DNA of 5,090 nucleotides, from the NCBI GenBank assembly GCA_013298335.1, contig JAAFHI010000336.1, positions 1 through 5,090 on the forward strand, in the 5' to 3' direction. This DNA comes from Actinomycetota bacterium. GTDB lineage: Bacteria; Acidobacteriota; Blastocatellia; Chloracidobacteriales; Chloracidobacteriaceae. The translations under genes were made by a program, and so were the position numbers. Below the pieces are notes generated by a model, which did not search any database, was not told where the DNA came from, and worked only from the letters and a program-made list of their open reading frames with translations. Position 1 is the stretch's first letter; every line of letters begins with the position of its first letter. Below are positions 1 through 5,090 of the stretch, piece by piece.

Positions 1-23
1 GATGTGTGGAAATGAACGTCCCT

Positions 24-39
24 TCCCGCCGGTGCGGGA
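24..39 (+). other. Small GC-rich hairpin in the leader of the AAA-WD40 gene
   Basis: Bases 24-29 (TCCCGC) pair perfectly with 34-39 (GCGGGA) around a four-base CGGT loop. The hairpin lies 39 bases before the start codon of the AAA-WD40 gene. No T-run follows it directly, so it is a poor rho-independent terminator. It could be the tail of an upstream gene outside the window, a leader structure, or chance in GC-rich DNA. Confidence 0.3.
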
Positions 40-65
40 GAGAGCATTTCTCCGTCCGAACATCC

Positions 66-69
66 GGAG
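66..69 (+). promoter_or_regulatory. Ribosome binding site (GGAG) for the AAA-WD40 gene
   Basis: GGAG at 66-69 sits nine bases before the ATG at 79. An in-frame TGA at 70-72 lies two codons upstream of that ATG. The reading frame therefore cannot extend further left, and the ATG at 79 is the first possible start. Together these fix the N-terminus and show the protein is not cut off by the window edge. Confidence 0.7.
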
Positions 70-78
70 TGATTACCC

Positions 79-3000
79 ATGACCGAATCGACGGTCAGCT
101 TTTTCGTCATCGGCGGGACGTTGCAGGAAACCGCCGGCAGTTACGTGACGCGCCGGGCCGACGAAGAACTCTATACCGGGCTGAAAGCCGGGGAGTTCTG
201 CTACGTCCTGACGTCGCGTCAGATGGGGAAATCCTCCCTGATGATCCGGACGTCGCGACGGCTCCAGTCAGAGGGCGTCACGACCGTCATTCTCGACCTG
301 ACCCGACTCGGCCAGAATCTGACCGCCGAGCAGTGGTATCTGGGCCTTTTGAACCTCGTCGGCGAGCGGATCGGAATCGAGGATGAACTCGAAAAGTACT
401 GGTTCGAGGAAAAAAACCGCGGCCCCTGGGTCAAATGGTCAACCGCCCTGCGCGACATCGTCCTGAAAAAAATCACCGGCCCGCTCGTGCTTCTGGTGGA
501 TGAAATCGACGTCGTGCGCAGCCTCCCGTTCTCGACGGACGAGTTTTTCGCGGGCATCCGGGAGTTCTACAACCGCCGCACCCAGGACCCGGAACTGCAC
601 CGGCTGAGTTTCGCGCTGTTCGGCGTCGCCACGCCCTCGGACCTGATTCGCGACACCCGGCTGACCCCGTTCAACATCGGGAAACGGATTGAGCTGACCG
701 ACTTCACCGAGCGGGAAGCCCTTCCCCTCTCACGGGGGCTTGGCGCCAAAACCGGTGAACCACTTTTGAAGCGCGTCCTGCACTGGACCGGCGGTCACCC
801 CTATCTCACGCAGCGGTTGTGCCGCGAGGTGGCGCAAAACCAGCCGCTGGAAACCGTGGTCGAGGTTGATCGGCTCTGCCGGGAACTGTTTCTTTCGCCG
901 CAGGCGCGCATTCAGGACGACAATCTGCTTTTCGTCCGGGAACGACTGCTCAGGAGCGAGGTCGAACTGGCTGGGCTGCTCGATTTGTACGGACAGGTCC
1001 GGCGCGGAAAAAATCCGCCCGACGAGGAAAACAACCCCACCATCGGCGTCTTGAAACTTTCGGGCATCGTCCGGGCGGTGAACGGTCGGTTGCTGGCCCG
1101 GAACCGCATCTACGAACAGGTGTTCGACCCGGCGTGGGTCGAACTCAACATGCCCGACGCGGAAGTCCGGCGCCAGAAAGCCGCCCTGCGGAAAGGCCGC
1201 TTTCAGGTGGCCGCGGCGGCGCTCGTGGTGCTGCTGTTGATGGGCGCGCTGTCGGCGGCGGCGCTGGTCCAGCGCAACCGCGCGGTCACGTCCGAGCAGA
1301 ATCTGTCCCGCCAAACCCGGACGATGGAGGAAACACAGGCCTCGCTCCTCTTTCAGCGAGGAATCAAGGAAGCCTTTGAGGGAAATCAGAGCCGGGCCGC
1401 CTGCTGGCTCAACGAAGCCTACCGATTCCGGAAGGAACGAAATCTGGGCGACCTGCCAAGTCTGCAATTCGCGCTCGGTCAAACCATGAAGGCGTTCGAC
1501 AGCCAGGTGTTGACCATCAATGGACATACCGACCAGATCTTCTGGGTGGCCGTATCCCCCGACGGAAAACTGATCGCCACCGCCAGCGCGGACCGGACCG
1601 CCCGCATCTGGGACAGCCAGTCGGGCGCCGAGGTCAGGCAACTGGTCGGGCATGCCTCCGACGTGCGCACCGTGGCCTTTTCACCCGATGGAAAATTAAT
1701 CGGCACTGGTGGCGGCGACGGAACGGTACGGATATGGGACGTCAGGTCCGGGGCCGAGCTACGAAAACTGGTCGGGCACACGGCACGGGTGTACTCGCTC
1801 GGCTTTGCGCCCGACGGGAAACGACTGGTTTCCGGAAGCTGGGACACCACGGCCCGCATCTGGGACGTCGAAACCGGCGCTGAAATCAAAAAACTGGCCG
1901 GGCACTCCAAACAGGTCTACGGCGCATGTTTCTCCCCCGATGGTAAACGAATCGCGACGGGTTCCCTCGATATGACCTGTCGCATCTGGGACGCGGAAAC
2001 CGGAGCGGAACTCAAACGGTTACAAGGGCATACCGACAGCGTCCTTTCGGTCGCCTTTTCACCGGACGGACGAAAAGTCGTGACTGGAAGCGTCGATAAA
2101 ACCGCGAAAATCTGGAATGTCGAGACCGGGAATCAAACCGGCCAGTTGATCGGCTCGGGGGGATTATTTGATTCAATGACCTTTTCGCCCGATGGACGGT
2201 TCATCGCGACCGGCGGGCTCGACAAAAGTCTGCACCTGTGGAATGCCGAAAGCGGCGTCGAAGTCCAGAAATTCGACGGACATTCCGCGCCCATCCGGGG
2301 CATCGCCTTTTTTCCGGGGGGGCAACTGATCGCCACGGCCAGTTCGGATAAATCCGTCCGGCTGTGGGACATCACCAGTTCCGGCACTTTCAAGCGTCTC
2401 GAAGCGCCTCAGAACAACATGGTGGCGATGGGTCTGTCACCGGACGGGAAACGGATGGTGTACGGAACCCTCGACCGAACCGCCCGGATCTGTGACATCG
2501 AAACCGGGAACGTGGTTCTCCGGCTCGAAGGTCAGGGGGACTTTGTCACGGCCTGTGCCTACTCGCCCGATGGCCGATGGATCGTCACCGCGAACAACCG
2601 CGGCGCCCAGTTGTGGGATGCTCAAACCGGCCGGGAGACGAGACGGCTCCTGGTCAACTCGAATTCCTCCGCCGTTTTCGGCGTGGCCTTCTCGCCGGAC
2701 AGCCGGACGGTCGTGACGGGAGGTCGGGACCGGATCGCCCACCTCTGGAACGTCGAAACCGGAGCCGAAATCCGACGACTCGAAGGTCACACCAATCGAA
2801 TCTGTTCGGTGTGTTTTTCCCCGGACGGACGCTTCATCGCCACCGCCAGCGGAGATCGCACCGTACGGCTGTGGGAAGCCGAAACCGGCAAGGAAGTGAT
2901 GAAATTACTGGGGCATGCGGACGATGTGTACGTGGTGGCCTTTTCCCCGGACGGTCGCCGGATCGTCACCGGCAGTTCCGATTTGACGGCCCGCGTCTGG

Positions 3001-3351
3001 AATGCCCAAACCGGCGCGGAACTCACCCGGTTCGAAGGATATTCCGAACTGGTCACCAGCATTGCCTTTTCACCCGACGGGAAACTGATCGCCACCAACG
3101 GTCAGGACAACAAATGTTCCATCTGGGACAGTGAATCCGGCCTCGAGGTCTATCGCCTGACCGGACATGAAAAAACCGTGAAGGCGGTTTCCTTTTCCCC
3201 TACCGGAAAATGGCTGGCGACCGTCGCCGATGATGCAACGCTGCGGATCTGGAATATCGACTTCGAAACCCGCCCACCGGCGGAAGTCGGCGGGATTCTC
3301 GACCAAAAGGGCGCGTACCGATTTTTCAACGGTCGGGTCATCCTGAAATGA
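79..3351 (+). CDS. Membrane-anchored AAA-like (STAND-type) NTPase with 14 C-terminal WD40 repeats
   Basis: This 1,090-residue protein is probably a nucleotide-driven signalling switch tethered to the inner membrane, with WD40 propellers as a binding or sensing platform. Residues 7-350 match the AAA-like ATPase family (Pfam AAA_35 type) in character. There is an FFVIGGTL opening, then a P-loop SRQMGKSS (46-53, lysine 51), which lacks the first glycine of the classic Walker A as is usual in this family. Walker B is LVLLVDEID (136-144, D141/E142). A GGHP motif at 238-241 recalls the STAND GxP motif, and a winged-helix-like segment ends with RNRIYEQVF (341-349). A transmembrane helix spans about 376-396 and is preceded by a strongly basic stretch. 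Residues 400-475 form a helical TPR-like linker. Fourteen WD40 repeats occupy about 482-1070, and a short tail ends FFNGRVILK. No protease, TIR or kinase domain is fused. The architecture is secure, but the biological input and output are unknown. Related AAA/STAND-WD40 proteins are linked to signalling or conflict systems, so a defence role is possible but unproven. Confidence 0.93.
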   Translation: MTESTVSFFVIGGTLQETAGSYVTRRADEELYTGLKAGEFCYVLTSRQMGKSSLMIRTSRRLQSEGVTTVILDLTRLGQNLTAEQWYLGLLNLVGERIGIEDELEKYWFEEKNRGPWVKWSTALRDIVLKKITGPLVLLVDEIDVVRSLPFSTDEFFAGIREFYNRRTQDPELHRLSFALFGVATPSDLIRDTRLTPFNIGKRIELTDFTEREALPLSRGLGAKTGEPLLKRVLHWTGGHPYLTQRLCREVAQNQPLETVVEVDRLCRELFLSPQARIQDDNLLFVRERLLRSEVELAGLLDLYGQVRRGKNPPDEENNPTIGVLKLSGIVRAVNGRLLARNRIYEQVFDPAWVELNMPDAEVRRQKAALRKGRFQVAAAALVVLLLMGALSAAALVQRNRAVTSEQNLSRQTRTMEETQASLLFQRGIKEAFEGNQSRAACWLNEAYRFRKERNLGDLPSLQFALGQTMKAFDSQVLTINGHTDQIFWVAVSPDGKLIATASADRTARIWDSQSGAEVRQLVGHASDVRTVAFSPDGKLIGTGGGDGTVRIWDVRSGAELRKLVGHTARVYSLGFAPDGKRLVSGSWDTTARIWDVETGAEIKKLAGHSKQVYGACFSPDGKRIATGSLDMTCRIWDAETGAELKRLQGHTDSVLSVAFSPDGRKVVTGSVDKTAKIWNVETGNQTGQLIGSGGLFDSMTFSPDGRFIATGGLDKSLHLWNAESGVEVQKFDGHSAPIRGIAFFPGGQLIATASSDKSVRLWDITSSGTFKRLEAPQNNMVAMGLSPDGKRMVYGTLDRTARICDIETGNVVLRLEGQGDFVTACAYSPDGRWIVTANNRGAQLWDAQTGRETRRLLVNSNSSAVFGVAFSPDSRTVVTGGRDRIAHLWNVETGAEIRRLEGHTNRICSVCFSPDGRFIATASGDRTVRLWEAETGKEVMKLLGHADDVYVVAFSPDGRRIVTGSSDLTARVWNAQTGAELTRFEGYSELVTSIAFSPDGKLIATNGQDNKCSIWDSESGLEVYRLTGHEKTVKAVSFSPTGKWLATVADDATLRIWNIDFETRPPAEVGGILDQKGAYRFFNGRVILK
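1522..3288 (+). repeat. Fourteen tandem 126-base coding repeats (WD40 blades)
   Basis: Repeat units begin at 1522, 1648, 1774, 1900, 2026, 2152, 2278, 2404, 2530, 2656, 2785, 2911, 3037 and 3163. The period is 126 bases (42 codons), apart from one extra codon in unit 10, which compensates for a one-codon-shorter blade core in unit 9. Each unit encodes the pattern GH-x-x-x-V-x-x-x-x-F-SPDG, then a conserved Asp, then IWD or LWN, then a TG or SG turn. Units 6 and 8-10 lack the GH pair. Unit 8 has Cys instead of the terminal Trp (RICD), and unit 9 lacks the structural Asp. Fourteen blades fit two seven-bladed propellers, with the degenerate units near the expected junction. The copies have diverged too far at DNA level to be a recent amplification. 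Confidence 0.9.
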
Positions 3352-3376
3352 CGCACCATTTCCACCCCTGAACAGC

Positions 3377-3395
3377 CGAGAAAGACCTTTTCTCG
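3377..3395 (+). terminator. Weak candidate terminator or hairpin after the AAA-WD40 gene
   Basis: CGAGAAA (3377-3383) and TTTCTCG (3389-3395) form a perfect seven-base-pair stem around a five-base loop, 26 bases after the stop codon of the AAA-WD40 gene. The right arm contains a four-T run (3388-3391), but no U-tract follows the stem. It may cause pausing, partial termination or 3' end protection, and full termination is doubtful. If it does not terminate, the downstream gene could be co-transcribed. Confidence 0.3.
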
Positions 3396-3549
3396 CATCC
3401 CATTTTCGATTAAGTTCGTCCAGTCAAATCACCCGAAATCCAGTATCGAAGTAACCGCCAACGACGGAAGAAGCTGCAACCCGGTGTCTTTCAGGAATTG
3501 TCCGAAGACGCGCCGACGGCTTCACCCGCCCAAACCATGTTCACCGAAC

Positions 3550-3555
3550 AGGAGG
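3550..3555 (+). promoter_or_regulatory. Strong Shine-Dalgarno (AGGAGG) for the 253-residue gene
   Basis: AGGAGG at 3550-3555 is a full-consensus ribosome binding site, ten bases before the ATG at 3566. It decides the start of the downstream gene. It is clearly stronger than the GGAG site of the AAA-WD40 gene, so the second protein may be translated at a higher level per transcript (inference). Confidence 0.8.
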
Positions 3556-3565
3556 TTTTTCACGA

Positions 3566-4327
3566 ATGACTCAGGGAATCCGGATTCAGCCCCATACCTC
3601 GCACGACTATGCCACGCTCCCGAAAAGGGTAAAGCAGGTTTCGGTCGAAGAGAAAAAATGCCTCGACGAACTGGGCGCCTACCTGGTTCAGAATGGAATG
3701 CATGACCGCTTCTCCATTTCGCTCCTCCACCGGCATTTCGAATTTTTCGACGGGGAAATCTGCCTTGCGACCTCCGACGCCGAAAAACAGTCCATCACGG
3801 TGAGTCCCGTCAAGCGCCAGGAACTTGAAGGCCAAACCATTACGGCCATCAATTGCCGTTTTGTCGAGGGGGACGATTCCACTCCCCTGAAATTGATCGG
3901 GATGGAATACGCCCCGGTTTCCGACCTGGGCGACGTGGCCCCGATTTCGGAAAGCGACGCCGCCTGCCTCCAGGCCGTTTATGCCATTCTGGTCAGACAC
4001 GATGCCGTGGATACGTTTGGCATCGTCCTGCGCCATATCGACCCGCGAAACACCCGGGACCGGGAATGGCTGGAAGACAGTTTTGATTCAATCCGGACCA
4101 GCGTGAGAAAGCTGATCAATCCGGGTGAGCTTCCAAAGGAAAATGTCGGCACCAGCGCCTGGGCCTGGCTGACGGAATCCCGAATCACACTTTCGAACTG
4201 CAAAGGAACCGAACACTTCCACTGCGTATCCACACAACATTGTGCATCCTGTGAACAACGACCGGTGGAAGAACCGGCCACCCCGGAAACACCCGCGCCC
4301 GCGCCTGAGGAACAGCCGAAGTCGTAG
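3566..4327 (+). CDS. Uncharacterised 253-residue protein with internal duplication and C-terminal Cys/His cluster
   Basis: I do not recognise this family. There is no signal peptide or membrane segment, so it is probably cytosolic. Residues 36-55 (ending DRFSISLLH) and 138-157 (ending DTFGIVLRH) align without gaps with 8 of 20 identities. The later segments TAINCRF (93-99) and TSAWAWL (196-202) keep nearly the same offset (102-103 residues). This suggests two tandem copies of a module of about 100 residues. The first copy has an LLHRHFEF motif (53-60) rich in His and Phe. After the second copy comes a CX7CX5CX2C cluster (C212, C220, C226, C229) interleaved with H217, H219 and H225, which could bind a metal. 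A Pro/Glu/Ala-rich, probably disordered tail follows (233-251). The start is fixed by the AGGAGG site. The gene follows the AAA-WD40 gene on the same strand after 214 bases and ends at a strong terminator. Coding status is well supported; function is unknown. Confidence 0.85.
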   Translation: MTQGIRIQPHTSHDYATLPKRVKQVSVEEKKCLDELGAYLVQNGMHDRFSISLLHRHFEFFDGEICLATSDAEKQSITVSPVKRQELEGQTITAINCRFVEGDDSTPLKLIGMEYAPVSDLGDVAPISESDAACLQAVYAILVRHDAVDTFGIVLRHIDPRNTRDREWLEDSFDSIRTSVRKLINPGELPKENVGTSAWAWLTESRITLSNCKGTEHFHCVSTQHCASCEQRPVEEPATPETPAPAPEEQPKS

Positions 4328-4348
4328 CCGGTTGAACCGGGCCAGTCA

Positions 4349-4395
4349 GGGGCGAAGGCGGCCAGTTCAAAGCCGTCTTCGCCCCTTCTCTTTTT
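4349..4395 (+). terminator. Rho-independent terminator of the rightward unit
   Basis: GGGGCGAAGGCGG (4349-4361) pairs with CCGTCTTCGCCCC (4373-4385) over 13 positions with a single G-U wobble, around an 11-base loop. The T-rich tract TTCTCTTTTT (4386-4395) follows at once. It begins 22 bases after the stop of the 253-residue gene. The opposite strand has no T-run after the stem, so it acts for rightward transcription only. Its position shows the 253-residue gene is the last of its transcript. Confidence 0.88.
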
Positions 4396-4436
4396 CGGCG
4401 CGTATTTTCAGGTTTTTCTTATTGAACCAATTGGAC

Positions 4437-5090
4437 TTACGCTTCCGCTGGAACATCCGGCACGGGGTCATTCCCAAGTGCGGGATGGGTTTCTGATTTT
4501 CGGTCGTGAACCAGAAAGTACAGCGTCGGCACGGCCACCCGTGACAGCACGAGACTCGCGATTTCGCCCGCGATGAGCGACAGGGCCAGCCCCTGAAAAA
4601 TCGGGTCGAGCAGAATCACGCCCGCGCCGACGATGACCGCCGCCGCCGTCAGCACCATTGGCCGAAACCGCACCGCCCCCGCGTCGATAACGGCTTCCGC
4701 GAGCGGCATTCCCTCGGCCAGCCGCAATTCAATGAAGTCCACCAGAATGATGGAGTTACGGACGACAATCCCCGCCCCGGCGATAAAGCCGATCATCGAG
4801 GTCGCGGTGAAGAAAATCCCGAAACCGGCATGCGCGGGCAGAATCCCGACCAGCGAAAACGGAATCGCGGCCATGATCACGAGCGGCGTCACGAATGACT
4901 TGAACCACGCCACCGTCAACACATAAATCAGCAGCAGCACCACGCCGAACGCCAGCCCGAGATCGCGAAACACTTCATAGGTAATGTGCCATTCGCCGTC
5001 CCACTTCATCGCGAACGCCGTGTCGGTTTCCGGCAACCGCGTGACGTAGCGCGAGAGACCCGCGCCGTCGGGCATCTTCAACTGGTCGAG
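4437..5090 (-). CDS. RND-family efflux permease, C-terminal part (runs off the right edge)
   Basis: The 217 visible residues are the C-terminal end of a resistance-nodulation-division transporter, a proton-driven inner-membrane pump that exports drugs, metals or other toxic compounds, usually with a periplasmic adaptor and an outer-membrane channel. Five hydrophobic segments lie at about 44-63, 66-86, 92-116, 143-162 and 166-194 of the visible part, matching TM8-TM12 of the usual twelve. The [19 protein letters not shown] stretch and the NSIILVDF motif (112-119) are typical. By eye, R111 sits at the position of the AcrB relay lysine 940, while R141 and T148 correspond to AcrB R971 and T978. 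The protein ends in a short polar, Pro-containing cytoplasmic tail and a TAA stop. Full family members have about 1,000-1,100 residues, so most of the gene lies outside the window. A TTG at 5079-5081 is not the real start, because the frame stays open to the edge. Substrate is not predictable here. Confidence 0.92.
   Translation of the reverse strand, partial: LDQLKMPDGAGLSRYVTRLPETDTAFAMKWDGEWHITYEVFRDLGLAFGVVLLLIYVLTVAWFKSFVTPLVIMAAIPFSLVGILPAHAGFGIFFTATSMIGFIAGAGIVVRNSIILVDFIELRLAEGMPLAEAVIDAGAVRFRPMVLTAAAVIVGAGVILLDPIFQGLALSLIAGEIASLVLSRVAVPTLYFLVHDRKSETHPALGNDPVPDVPAEA

Noticed and set aside
730..1653. Long minus-strand open frame (307 codons) opposite the NTPase, TM and linker region
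   Set aside because: It lies wholly antisense to a gene with clear domain motifs. The composition is typical of a GC-rich shadow frame and it shows no recognisable domain.
2577..3134. Plus-strand open frame (185 codons) inside the WD40 region
   Set aside because: It is a frame-shifted reading of the repeats, giving Arg-rich, motif-free sequence with a 126-base echo of the true frame.
1522..3288. Regular repeats mistaken for a CRISPR or minisatellite
   Set aside because: The period is 126 bases, conservation is at the protein level, and the whole block is one open frame encoding WD40 blades.
3396..3460. Sigma-70-like promoter in the spacer
   Set aside because: AT-rich words such as TTCGAT and TATCGA occur, but no pair matches -35 and -10 boxes at acceptable spacing.
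3484..3705. Plus-strand frame of 73 codons overlapping the spacer and the next gene
   Set aside because: Basic, Pro/Arg-rich composition, no ribosome site, and a 140-base overlap with a well-supported gene in another frame.
3560..4036. Minus-strand open frame (158 codons) opposite the 253-residue gene
   Set aside because: The plus-strand gene has a consensus AGGAGG site, an internal duplication and a terminator behind it, whereas the antisense frame has no such support.
4328..4340. CCGGTT-G-AACCGG inverted repeat right after the stop codon of the 253-residue gene
   Set aside because: With a one-base centre it can only fold as a four-pair stem. The real terminator lies just beyond it, so no role is needed.
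4427..4434. CCAATTGG palindrome between the converging genes
   Set aside because: A single eight-base palindrome without flanking symmetry or a promoter nearby is expected by chance.

Overview
This 5,090-base window is GC-rich bacterial DNA with three protein-coding genes. There are no RNA genes, insertion sequences or CRISPR arrays that I can support. The organism cannot be named from this stretch. A membrane-anchored AAA-like NTPase fused to many WD40 repeats, next to an RND efflux permease, suggests a large-genome, signalling-rich Gram-negative-type bacterium. Planctomycetota, Verrucomicrobiota, Lentisphaerota, Acidobacteriota or Myxococcota would fit. That assignment is inference from gene architecture only.

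Layout. Bases 1-78 are a short leader with a small hairpin and a ribosome binding site. Bases 79-3351 (+) encode a 1,090-residue protein in this order: AAA-like/STAND-type P-loop NTPase, winged-helix-like segment, one transmembrane helix, helical TPR-like linker, and 14 WD40 repeats of about 42 residues each, which is enough for two seven-bladed propellers. Bases 3352-3565 are a 214-base spacer with a weak hairpin and a strong Shine-Dalgarno sequence. Bases 3566-4327 (+) encode a 253-residue protein that I do not recognise. It appears to consist of two diverged copies of a module of about 100 residues, followed by a Cys/His cluster and a Pro/Glu tail. A convincing rho-independent terminator (4349-4395) closes this rightward unit. 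Bases 4437-5090 (-) are the C-terminal part of an RND-family efflux permease that enters from the right edge and converges on the other two genes.

How the genes may work together. The first protein looks like a transmembrane signalling NTPase, with a WD40 platform on one side of the membrane and a nucleotide switch on the other. The second gene is co-directional, lies 214 bases downstream and ends at the shared terminator, so it could be a partner or output, but the spacer also allows an independent promoter. The RND gene is on the opposite strand and is probably functionally unrelated. The most interesting content is the NTPase-TM-double-propeller architecture and the undescribed duplicated Cys/His protein beside it.
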